Source: Takashimella koratensis
Taxonomy: Eukaryota > Basidiomycota > Tremellomycetes > Trichosporonales > Tetragoniomycetaceae
Assembly: GCA_003116875.1 (NCBI GenBank)
Contig: BCKT01000014.1
Location: forward strand, 194,149-258,148
DNA: 64,000 bases
Reading direction: 5' to 3'
A program made the translations under genes and the position numbers. Position 1 is the stretch's first letter. Every line of letters begins with the position of its first letter. Below, piece by piece: positions 47,501 to 58,396 of this stretch. Below the pieces are notes generated by a model. That model saw only the letters and a program-made list of their open reading frames with translations. It searched no databases and had not been told where the DNA came from.

Positions 47501-47916
47501 AACTCACTGATCTCATAGGCGTTCTTGTGTTTCTTGGCCGAGTTCCCAGCGACCCCACCGCCTTCAGGCGACCTTGCCCTCTTCTTCCCCGGTACTCCCT
47601 CTGGCTCATCCTTGACCTCATCCTTAACCCCATTCTCCTTCTTCACCTCCTCTTTCTTCCCAGACCTTGCCGAGCGCGCTTTTACCATATCTTCTTGTCT
47701 ATGATGCAGTCCTCTTAAATCGGTCGATGCGTTTCGTTCCCCCGATACCTGATCAGATCGGGAAGGTGAAGGTCGATTCAGGCGAAGAGGTTTGTTCGGG
47801 CTAAGAGAAAGCGTACGATTCGAGTTCCCTCCAAGTGTGAGTTGGGGCATAGGTCGGATCAAAGGGATTGGTACGAGTGAGTGTCTGAGTACTCTACAAG
47901 TTCTAAGCCAGAACAT
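44556..47916 (-). CDS. PHR1: Deoxyribodipyrimidine photolyase (CPD photolyase, class I)
   Basis: FAD enzyme that repairs UV-induced cyclobutane pyrimidine dimers using light. Twelve exons give 695 residues in phase, including exons of 25 nt (45676-45700) and 27 nt (44935-44961). The N-terminal antenna domain is seen in [21 protein letters not shown] and [12 protein letters not shown]. The FAD/DNA domain contains [62 protein letters not shown] (in pieces), [31 protein letters not shown] and [15 protein letters not shown]. The extension before the domain starts [14 protein letters not shown] (Arg-rich) and carries [11 protein letters not shown]...AKKHKN, which fits mitochondrial plus nuclear targeting. 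The 47916 start is inferred; later ATGs are possible. Confidence 0.92.
45324..45356. repeat. (TCTCCC)n short tandem repeat in a photolyase intron
   Basis: About five copies of a CTCTCC hexamer in the intron between photolyase exons 8 and 9. Confidence 0.8.
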
Positions 47917-48156
47917 GCAATGAGTGAGCGAGTGGAGGATGGCAAAGAGGTCGAGTCTGTTGACATGAAATCGATTGGTGTACTTGTGCGCGTCATCCGA
48001 TTCTAAATTTCGATCGACGCACCAAGTGATCGACCTCCACCCTTCCGCCCTCCACGTGGCACTCATGTGGTCACTGCGAGATAGCGGTTCCCGACCTGTC
48101 CTCGTCCTTCTTTGTCCTCGTCTCTTTTCATCATCCACCGACGGTATACACCAGCC

Positions 48157-50126
48157 ATGACTTCGGCGCAGACGTTACTCAGACGCGCGGGGTATATCCC
48201 CCTCGCTGTGATTGGACTATACGGGGTCATACTGGGTCTCCTTACTGTCCCGTTCATCCAGCGCGAGTGAGTTGGTTCGGACTGTCGGAAGGGAGGGTGA
48301 ACGCATTGCATTCCGTGTCGTATCTATCGTAGATAGATGAGTGATTTGCCACCCACTCGTCCAGCTATCCCCTCTCTCGTTCAAATATAGCAACGAGACG
48401 AGTCACACCCTCTCCAACTAGGCTGACTACCACTATCCCCAGGTTCATCTTCATGAACAGGATCAACGTACCTTTGTTCATGGACTGGGATAACCCCGTC
48501 AAATACGGATTCGCACGTGAGTAACTCTGAATCCAAGCAAAAGTGGAGCGTGGTTTGATGACTTGTACCTACTCAGCTTTCAAGGTCCGTAACGTCCGTG
48601 TCGAGACGCCCGATGGCGAGTCACTTGGCGCCTGGGAGATCCTGTAAGCTTGCCTCCCCTACTTCTCCCTCCCATTTCAGTTCCTTTCACTTACCTCTAT
48701 TTACCTGTTCATCACCCAGTGCCAAGTCGGTGTATCGTCACCTTACTCCATTCCCACCTACCTCCCCTATTCCTTCTTCCATCTTCGACACCGCGCACCT
48801 GATCCGGCCGACTATTCTCTACTTCCACGGGAACGCGATGCACCGAGCTGCGCCTTACCGACTGCGGGCCTACTCCGCCTTCTCCTCTCAGCTCGACTGC
48901 AACGTCCTCGCCATCGACTACCGCGGCTTCGGAGACTCCACAGGGACACCTAGCGAGAAGGGCCTGCTGGTTGATGCCCATGCGGCATGGGACAGGACAG
49001 TGGATAAGATGGTCAATATTGGAGGGATGACCAAGGAACAGGCAGCAGGGGAAATCATTATTGTAGGACATAGTTTGGGGACCGGGGTAGCCGCAGGGCT
49101 TGCAGGCCAATTGGCTAATGAAGGTGAGTTGGGATGAGGGTTGATAGTGAGGGAAAGAATGAGATAGCAAGCTGACGAGACCAGGACTCAACCCGAGAGC
49201 AATCGTCCTCATCGCGCCGTTCTCATCAATCAGCGACCTCCTCTCAACGTGAGTAGCTTCGCTACAGGTAGCGTCACATTCGCCTCAAGACCAATAAGGG
49301 GAGATCACGAGCTAATCTTACCTACATACCCGGGCTGCTCTCTTATACTCGCCTATTTGCCATTCCATCCTCCGCTGCAGCTACAAACTCCTATTCGTCC
49401 TCCCGCTACTCGGACCGTTCCGCAACATCCCCATGGTTCAAGGCAAGTCGTGTCACCATTTTTCTTCTTCTCCTCAACTCACCTGATCATCCGCCCTTGG
49501 TAATGAAGATCCCTACTACTGCGACGCTGCTAGGTGTGGGTTTGTACTGACCTCTTGTAGACTATCTCAAGTCGTTCCTCGTCCACCCGTTCAACTCGAC
49601 CCAAGCGCTCTCTGTAAGTCTTGCTCATTCTAGAAGGGCTCTCGGCTCCGTCTCCAAGCCCTGTAACACCACGAGCTCCGCTGATGTCGGTTGATTTCTG
49701 TTATTCGCCATCCAATCGACGCCGTACTTCTTCTCACTTTTGCAGAACACGACCGCGCCCACCCTCGTTGTCCACGCGACCAACGACAACGTCATTCCTT
49801 ACTCCCACAGCTCGACCCTTTTCTCCTCCGTCCTTTCTCTCTCCTCGGTCGAAGAGGCCGTGGAAGAAGCCGTTGACGAGGCCGTCGAAGAACTTGTTGA
49901 TGCCGACGCGCAGGAACCATGGAAAGCTGATGATCATCAACCAACCAAAGTGACTGCTCCAGAAGTGGAAGAAACAACTTACCCAGGCTGGGGAGTGGTC
50001 AAGTCGTTCCAGAGAGGAGAAGGGAAAGGTGAAGTAGTCTGGTGGGAAGGTAGTGTAGGTGGACACGATAAAGTCGGGACTACGGAGGGTACACTGGATC
50101 TTATTGCTCGGATTGCGAGGTTGTGA
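48157..50126 (+). CDS. ABHD12-like membrane alpha/beta hydrolase
   Basis: Probable lipid hydrolase of the ABHD12/ABHD13 type. Eight exons give 404 residues in phase; one intron (49443-49560) must be GC-AG (AG/GCAAGT donor). An N-terminal membrane anchor (YIPLAVIGLYGVILGLLTVPF) is followed by VRVETPDGESLGAW, TILYFHGNA (oxyanion motif), VLAIDYRGFGDSTGTPSE, and IIIVGHSLGTGVA with the nucleophilic Ser. VVHATNDNVIPY holds the catalytic Asp and GSVGGHDKV the catalytic His. Between Asp and His lies an acidic heptad-like insert (EEAVEEAVDEAVEELVD) and a Trp-rich stretch. The substrate is unknown. Confidence 0.9.
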
Positions 50127-50701
50127 AGAGGTAGAAAGGAGGGATTCGATGAGATGGGAGGTGGGCGAGCGGAGATGGGAGAAGGAGGGAAAGAGGCAAA
50201 ATAGGGAAGCTAGACGAGAAGATTTAGAGGGTTGGGGAACGATATAGAGAAGAGAGATGTAAGCGAAGGAACGAGGACATCTTGCAGTTTCCACACACAC
50301 ACCACACACAAAGAGAGCGTGACGATTCGTGTCTACCCCATTCAAACCCCTCCCTTATCGTATCTCCGAATTCAGACTTTGAACCCAGTCCCTTATAGAC
50401 CAAATCGTGTATGCGTGACGACTAGGTGGAACAAGATATCATCCGCATTAGATAAATCTATAAACGTACACTGGTACACTCAAGTGATACAAATGTACTC
50501 TACAACCTACAATTGCAGTCCAACCACCCTAAAGCCCAAAGATCGCGGACTTGATCCCGACAAGAATAAACTCAACAGACAAATAGATCCAGAATGAGCC
50601 AGGTAAAGAACCAGTATCCCAAAATAACACTCGGCCCGAACACCACCAATAGATCTCACCCACTCCTAAATCTGACCCCCATGGCCAACATACCTAGGCA
50701 G
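50127..50701. other. Convergent spacer
   Basis: It lies between the ABHD12-like gene and the minus-strand membrane protein and contains both 3' ends. A short CACACACACACCACACACA tract lies near 50293. Nothing else is seen. Confidence 0.5.
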
Positions 50702-53112
50702 CTACAAGACGAGAGCGATCGTTCCGACTGAAGTATCGATGACGATCTCTTTCTTGAGTTGGCGCATATGCGGGAACGAAGGTGCTGCCATACCTCCTCC
50801 TCCTCCTCCGCCTCCACTGCCTCCTGACCTCTGTTTCCTCTCTTCTTCCTCTTCCACCTCTCTCTCACTCCAAAACTCTCCCCTCTTACCCATCTCCATA
50901 CTCCCACCCACTTTCTCCTCCTGAGCCACTCGTTTCACCTCATTCTCCTTCTCTGCCTCTTCCACGGGCCTCTCCCCTTCCTCCCAGTGTATCTCCCCGA
51001 TCCACGACTTTGTCGCTACCCTATCTCTCTTGGTAAGCGTGACATTCCTCCACCTGTCCAGTCCCTCTGGATCTTCCGTCTCCGCTACGTTCTCCGTGTC
51101 CACTGAGATATCCCCGATCGACGTGGAGAGGCGGTAGGTCCCTTCAAAGCGCGGGTGCGGGTGGAGGTCGATCGAACCGACCATGGACTTGAGCCAGAAA
51201 CTAGCGCCACGACAAGAGGCCGCTGGGTCCCAGTCCACGTGGCGGATTCGAGCACGGTCGTTGTTCGCCATAACGATGATATCGACAGGGGGAGCGGAAC
51301 AGGCGTCAATGTCCACTGGAAGCAGGTTGGGAGGCAGAGTGTGGTCCGAGCGAGAAGAAACGTTGCCAGGTGGAGCTGGGTAGAGAGGGAGGTCGGGGTG
51401 CGGGAAGACACTGGATGGAGGGCGACGGGTGATCGCTAGGTCCAAATCGACTTGGCCACTGAGTGTGCAAATGAGCAGCCAAGTCAGCTCTGATCAAAGT
51501 TTCGGAAGAAGAGTGACCCAAGATCTACTCACGAAGGTGTCCCAACATCGAGGTTGTGAGATACGCCGACTTTTCCGGTGATCTCACCGAGCGTTCTCAG
51601 TCGAATACTCTCTGCACGTACATCCCCTAGCTCGATCCGACCCACCGAGCTGACCAGCTCGAGTCTCCCAATTCCGGCGCTCGTCAGGTCAGGGAGTTGG
51701 AAGTCGGCGACTCCAGCGCTGACGGCTAACGAGCCAACGTAGCCCCTTGGGGCATGATGCCAGCGGTGCGGGTGGCCGTCGTCTGGGATCCCCGCGATAG
51801 ACTCCGCCGCGCCAATCAGACCCTCCATGATCGACTCGGCAAGCGAGGGTCCGGTGGGTAAAGTCGGGAGAGCGATGTAGAGCCGGAACCGTAATGGGTC
51901 GGAGATCTCGGGATGCGTCTCGATGTCCGGCCGATTTGTGTAGATGCCGACACCCAGAGCGGTAATCTGGCGGTGATCAGGGCTCTCGATGTCGTCGTTG
52001 TTGTTGCTCCGTGTCGAGAACTCGGTGGTGCCAGTTGCGTTAGGAGAGGAGTGAGGTACGGTGCGTTCCATGAGACAGAGTTTGGAGGCTTCGAGCATTT
52101 CCCAACCAGGACTGTTCTCGGCCGTCGCGTCTTCGTTGTCGCTCACGCCCTCGAGCATATCGTAGATCGACTCGACAGTGACACGAACGTACTCGCCGCG
52201 CTTGGGAGTTTTGCCCTTCCCCGTAGACCCGACGACCACTTGCGGGGCAGTCGCCATGTCCACCTCGTACTCGGCCTCGGACTCGGCGTCGTACGTTGAA
52301 AACAAGACGTGCCCGACGCCCGCGGGTCCGAAGAGGTGGGCGAAGAGGTCGCCTGAGAGGTGGGTAGGCAGGATGAAGGTCGAGTTGGCCGCGCGCCGGG
52401 AGCCGATCTCCTGTTTCGGCGGGTTGTGGTCAGGGTACGGAGCCCAGATGGAGGGATCGAGCTGGATACAGTGCTTCGGCTCGCCGTCCTTCTTCCAGTC
52501 TTTGTTATCCGGCATCGACGGTGGTGGGGGTGGCGGCGGCGGGAAATTGCCATCATCCGCACCGGGATCGTCAGAGTACGGTGGGTGGTGGTTATGAGGT
52601 CCTCCTGGACCGCGGAGGACACGCATCGAGATGACGGTGAGGCCCGTGATGAAGCAGTAGACGACGATGGCGAAGATGACTGCTCGACCAAACTTGCGCC
52701 TAGCTCGGCGGAGGAACGGCTCGGGCTTGTTGTCCACGCGCCTGCCCCATGCGGCGGAAGAAGAGGATGAGGCGGGGTTTGTGTCGACTGCCGAGTAAGG
52801 AGGAGCCGGGCCGAGCTCGATATCGCCCTCCCGCCCCTCGGGGTCGTACAGCAGCGGCAAGGTCACCGCCGATCGCGGCGACGGAGGGTACGCGTACTCC
52901 CGAGCATGGTAAGAGGGCGTGTAAGGTGCCGAGGGATCGAAATCGTCCGTGTAGGCCTCGGCGAGCGCGCGGGCAACTTGGCTAGGGGAAGAGGGGTCGT
53001 AGGGCTGCGCAGGGGGTGGCGGCGCCTGGGTGTCGAGAGAGGGAGGGGGGAAGTCAAAGTCGTCCTCGTCATCGGAAGGGAGAGGCGCCTTGGTGTCCTC
53101 GGGCAAGATCAT
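50702..53112 (-). CDS. Single-pass membrane protein with a large beta-rich ectodomain
   Basis: Two exons (53112-51533, 51458-50702) give 778 residues in phase. The N-terminal ~150 residues are cytosolic-like, acidic and Pro-rich (SDDEDDFDFPPPSLD; LPLLYDPEGREGDIELGPAPPYS). The sequence RRARRKFGRAVIFAIVVYCFITGLTVISMRVL holds one membrane segment near residue 145-165, followed by a Pro/His-rich stretch. The remainder has repeated short blocks of the type GIGRLELVSSVGRIELGDVRAESIRLRTLGEITGKV, GSIDLHP and STSIGDISVD. Such blocks resemble the DUF4097-like right-handed beta-roll proteins common in basidiomycetes. A Glu/Arg-rich region and a poly-Gly run come before a final VIDTSVGTIALVL strand. No function is assigned. 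Confidence 0.75.
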
Positions 53113-53887
53113 GATGAATGAGTAGATGTAGAGGTTGGGATGGTGTTGATAAATGTGTGGGAAGGTGAAGAGGAAGAGACACTCGTCAAGAGGTCAGTTG
53201 TGAGACAGCCTAAGTCGACACCACCACGCCGACTGCGACTGCGGGATGAAAGGAGGAGGGTACAAGGCAAGGAGGCCTTCGACTGAGGCCGGCCTTCAAT
53301 GCTACAGTGGACGAATTTGCCTAGCCAACAGTGACTTGTCGAACGCGAGATGGACGTCGATCCTGGGTAGCCAGGGGAGGCAACTAGGGAAAATGAGATG
53401 AAAAAAACAGTTGGATTGCCGACTAAGACGGGACTCGGTGGTTTTCAATGGGCGATCGGATGGGTGAGTCGGATGGAGGGGGACCGGATACGTGCGGGGA
53501 GTGTTGTCAAGTCGATACTGGATACGTCCCGTGAGTTGGGTCGGAGGGGGGGGAGGAGATCGGGGGGGGAGATGAGGTGAATGGGGGGGGGTACAGAGAG
53601 ACGAGGGGGGGGGTGGGGGCAGGGGGAGGGGGGGNNNNNNNNNNNNNNNNNNNNNNNNNNNNNNNNNNNNNNNNNNNNNNNNNNNNNNNNNNNNNNNNNN
53701 NNNNNNNNNNNNNNNNNNNNNNNNNNNNNNNNNNNNNNNNNNNNGGGGGGGGTCATTTAAGTTGTGGCTATTTCCAGTGATGGCATCGAAACGGAAACGA
53801 AAAAGCATCCATCGACGTCCATACCTCGGCATCGTCATCCACCCAACCTGTATCCACCAAGCACCCTCGTCTCCCAACACCCACACC
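53113..53887. promoter_or_regulatory. Divergent promoter region containing an assembly gap
   Basis: It lies between the start codons of the membrane protein and TOM70. It is strongly G-rich on the plus strand around the gap. No gene is seen in the readable part. Confidence 0.5.
53635..53744. other. Assembly gap (110 N)
   Basis: A run of 110 undetermined bases, flanked by long G tracts on both sides. The G-rich sequence is the likely cause of the gap. The true length is unknown. Confidence 0.98.
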
Positions 53888-56884
53888 ATGGCCCCGATCC
53901 TGCCTACCCCTCCTCCGTCCTCTCTCCCGGCCGTCGGCGCCTCCGCCTCTGCCGCCCCCTCGACCTCCGTCCTCGTTCGCGCCCAGCGTTTCGTCGAGGA
54001 ACACCAGCGCCTCATCCTCCTCGGCTGTGCGGTCGCCGCCGCCTCGGGAGCCGGGTACTACCTCTACACTTCTCGCTCCCGAGGAAGCTACGGCGGATCT
54101 GGTGCCGGTACACCCTCGGGATCGAGCAGTGGGCAAGCGGCAGGTGGACAAGGGAAGAATAAGAAGAAGAAAAAGGCAAAGAAATCGGACAAGTTTGTGA
54201 AAGGTGAAGGAGAGCAGGGTCCGTTGCTGGAGGAGATCGAGAAGCCAGCGGGCAAGGTCGAGGAGAAGAAGGAGGGAGAGCCGCTTTTGACAGGTGAGTT
54301 CTGGGGTCTGACCAGAGAGCGGGATAAGGTGGGGTGAGAAAGGGCTTGACAGGGCTTGGAAATTAAAGTCAGAGGTGGAATGATGGATTTGTCATACGGG
54401 TTGAGAATCTAAGCTGATGGGATGTATGACAGCTGCCTCGGACGCTGCTGCTGTCGCCGCCATGTCAGTTGCGGTGAGTGCTTGAGGTCTCTTTCTCGTG
54501 ATTGGTGTTATCCCTACGGCAAACTTTTAACTGTGCTCCACTAGAGAAACCGCTGACCCCGCTACAGGAGCGTAACCAGCTCGGTGCCGATCTCAAGGAG
54601 AAGGGAAACCAATTCTACAAGAAGAGCGAGTACAAGCAGGCCATTGAATGGTGCGTGTCTACTCCTGTCGATTTAGTATACTATACCCAGGTGCCATTTT
54701 TCGTGTGGGCTGATAGCGTCGTTATCAAAGCTACACCAAGGCGATCGAGGTGTCGGAGAAGAAAGACCCCGTGTTCTACTCTAACCGAGCGGCTTGTGAG
54801 TATTGATCAGAGCCTGATGAAGCTATCACTTGTTGGGATTACGCTGATGATGTTGAATCTACGTGGAATCAGGCTACTCCAACGTCACCCCGCGAGACTA
54901 CGAGAGCTGTGTCGCCGACTGCGACGAGGCGCTCAAGCTTGACAGGAACTAGTGAGTTCTTGCTGCGAGAAGCAGGCATTTTGTGGAATGTCAAATTAGC
55001 ATTGGAGCTAATATGGTTGCTCGGTACAGTCTTAAAGCGCTCAAGCGAAGAGCGACTGCTCTCGAGCACCTCGGTCGCGACGAGGAGGCCGTGCGAGGTG
55101 CGTTCTCTCCTACTTGTTCAAACCAAAACGTTGCTTCCGGGCACGGTCAATGGCTTTACTTCTAAGACCAAGTACTGATCCACGCCTTTCGAACGCAGAC
55201 TTCACCGCATCGACGATCATGGAGAGCTTCAAGGACGAGCAGGCTGCGGCGTCAGTCGAGCGATGTTTGAAGAAGCTGGCGACCAAGCGCGCCAAGCAGA
55301 TCCTCGAGGTGAGCTTCAAATTGGGCACAAATTTGGATACACGTGATTGCGGGAGACTAAGTGCTGATGACAACAGACTCGCGAGCCTAAACTCCCTTCG
55401 CCGACTTTCATCTCCTCCTACCTCTCTGCGTTCCGTCCCCGTAAGTCACTCTACTTCTTCAGTTGAAAAATCAGACGTTCTGAGATTACTTTACTTTGAC
55501 TGACCATGCTCAGACGACAAGCCTACGCTCCCGGCCAACCCGTCGCAGGGTGACCAAACCCTCCTGCTCGCTTTCGATGCCCTCGCCGCGGCTGACTACA
55601 ACCACGCCGTATCCTTTACCAACGAGGCGATTGAGCAGGGCGTTAGCTGGAAAGAGGGCCAGGCGGAGGCTTACAACCTTCGCGGTACTTTCAAGTGAGT
55701 CGAGGCCATGTCCCTTTCCAGTAGCAGAATAAACAGCGCATCTTTTCTTGTTTCGTGTACTCACGCACAACAGATTCCTCATGGGCGACTCGGTGGGGGC
55801 AAAGAACGACCTCGAGAAGAGTCTCGACCTGTGGCCGCAGTTTGTTCAGAGTTGGGTCAAGATTGCCTCGGTCCATATGGAGCTTGGTGACGCTGTTAAT
55901 GCCTTTGGGGACTTTGAGACGGCTATTCGACACAACCCCGAGGACCCGGACATCTACTACCACCGTGGCCAGGGTGAGTCCAGCTGACAATGTTCTCGAT
56001 TGTGGACCGAAGCTGATATCGAACGCTTGCAGTCTTTTTCATCATGCAGGATCTTGACAAGGCGATCACCGATTACCAAAAGTCGATTGAGCTTGACGAT
56101 TCGTTCATCTTTACGCACATTCAAATGGCAGTGGCCAAGTACAAGATGGGCGATATTGGGGGAAGCATGGCGGCGTTCAGGAAGATCCTTAAGCAGTTCC
56201 CGGACCGCGGTCAGCCCAGCAACTACTAGTGAGTGATCAAGAGTACCCGTGGGAATTGTGGAAGAGAGTCAGAGGCACGAGGACGCAATGCTGAATGATC
56301 GTGATTAGCGGCGAGGTCTTGCTCGACCAGGCAAAGTACCAAGAATCCGTGGAGCGCTTCGACCGCGCCATTGAGCTTGACAAAGACAGGTGAGTCGCTC
56401 ATGCCAGATCATCTCATCCCTTCTTGCTAACGTCCCTGTTTTGGTGGTAATCAGCAAACCCCGCAACGTCCTTCCGTTCGTCAACAAGGCGCTCACCATG
56501 TTCCAATGGAAGAACGACGCCGCGGCTGCCGAGGCACTGTGTAACGAGGCCCTCTCGTACGACCCCGAATGTGACGTCGCGGTCGCGACACTTGCTCAGT
56601 TGTCACTGCAACAAGGGAAGATCGAGAACGCGATCAAGTGGTTTGAGAAGTCATCAAAGCTCGCCAGGACAGAGACCGAGTTGATCAATGCTATCACCTG
56701 TGAGTAGGCGTCATGCTGTGTTCCGGGTCTTGTAGTGAACGGCCGTAGAGGGCTTGTTTTTGGTTAAGCTTGGACACTCGCTGATGTAAAAATAGACGAG
56801 GCCGCGTCCCGCGCCCAGCTCGCGTTCATCAAGAGCTACCCGGAGTACGCAGAGCGACTCGGCCAGATCGCGCAGGGCGTTTAA
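53888..56884 (+). CDS. TOM70: Mitochondrial import receptor TOM70
   Basis: Outer-membrane TPR receptor for mitochondrial preproteins delivered by Hsp70/Hsp90. About ten or more exons reconstruct the full protein. The N-terminal anchor ([20 protein letters not shown]) is followed by a Gly/Ser linker and a Lys-rich stretch ([15 protein letters not shown]). The clamp-type TPR domain follows: [33 protein letters not shown] and [17 protein letters not shown] second TPR array contains [48 protein letters not shown] and [26 protein letters not shown]. It ends [13 protein letters not shown]. The ATG at 53888 follows ACACC and directly precedes the anchor. Confidence 0.94.
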
Positions 56885-58396
56885 AGTGGAGGTTGCGGTT
56901 CGAAAGTAGGTCGCGGTGAGGCGAGACGAGGTGGGGTGAAGGAGATGGGAGGTGTCTGGTAGGAAGGGAGACTGAGAAGAGCAGCATAAGAAGAGAGCTG
57001 AGGAAGAAGCGATGAGTCGAGTGAATGAGGGAATTGTCGGACGAGAAGGAGGCGTAGGAACGGTCGATTTGGTCTTGGTCGTCGGGGTTCATAGGGGTTT
57101 CCTTCCTTCATTTTTGTTTTGCTTATCCATCTATAGACTTTCCTCAACCTATTCTCATCTCCATCTCGGCACCTTACCCTTCCTTGCCCCCTCCCTACGC
57201 CTACGCCTAACTCTGCCCCTTTTGCTTTAAACCATATACCTACACCGACTTTAACCGCGTTTTCGTTCTTCTCCTCGATCTTGAACTGCTTGTCTTGAGT
57301 CGAAACCCTTGGTCTCCCTATCTTTCTGGTAGTCGTCGTTCCTTTGGCCCAAGTTCTAGCCGATCGGGATGAGGAGGAGGGGGAAGGGGGAGGGAGTAGG
57401 AGGGAGTTTGAAGGGAGTGAGAGGGGAGAAGTGGAGAAGTGGAGAAAAGCTATATATTGAAAAAAAGCACCATATATGCAGGACAACATACACATCTCCA
57501 CGAGAACAAGCGAGGGAAGATATGGTTTTTGGTTGGAGGCGAGATCGAGAGGAGGCCCCTGGATAAAAAAACAAGGAGTACAAGGAGATGTGCTGGAGGA
57601 GAAGGGACGGCTGGAGCTGGAGAGTGGAGTGGAGTGTCGTGTGGAGCCTGGACTGGGTATAGGGCTCGACAAGAGGGGTCAGTTTGGAAAAAAGGTCTTT
57701 CTAGTCGTCGCGTACGAGTTGACGAGGTAGAGGAGAGCCATCAAAGATGTCAAAAGCGTGAGTCAAGCAAGCGCCCCGCACTGCTGTATTCAAACTACAT
57801 CTCAATCTCAATACATCCACATCCACATCCACGTTCACGTTCACTTAATCTAAAGATGTACGGCCCACCGCCCCGCTTTTTTCTTTCTTCACCCCTTAGC
57901 TTAGAGCTAGAGAGGTATTGAAAAGAGCAAAGGGGACTAGGACGACCGAAGAATTTCTACTCTGGCCCAACATTTTGACGCTCGTAGTAACTCGCTGTAG
58001 TATGTCCGTCCACCCCCTTGGAGGAGGAGGTACACGGCGCGATGAGTCGAGGAGCAACACGGTATGCAGGCCGCCGCACAGGCTATAATAGCCATGAAGA
58101 AAGAAAAAGAGAAAAAAGAGGATGAGAGAAATTTTGAAGCGCGCGAGGGTGGGGGCAGGCAGGGCAGGGCAGGGTCGGAGGACGGTCACGTGGTACATCA
58201 GAGAAATGAGGTGTGTATGTCACTTTGGGCTGGGCCAAGTTGCGTATCAGTCCACCGCCTGCTTCCGGGTTATGGAATCGATAAATGGCTATGGTCATAA
58301 GAGTTGGGGTCGACCTACTGCTTTGTCTCTACTGGTCACTCGGATGTACCCACTCTCTCTACGGATCTGACGGCTACCTACTGTTCAATACCAGCC
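56885..58396. other. 1.5 kb convergent spacer without a recognisable gene
   Basis: A 263-residue minus-strand frame (56881-57672) is low in complexity and overlaps the TOM70 3' end. It is probably not a gene. Short CATCCA-type repeats lie near 57806-57845. No other feature is supported. Confidence 0.5.

Noticed and set aside
56881..57672. 263-residue minus-strand frame
   Set aside because: It overlaps the TOM70 stop region, is Ser/Pro/Arg-rich and shows no homology pattern.
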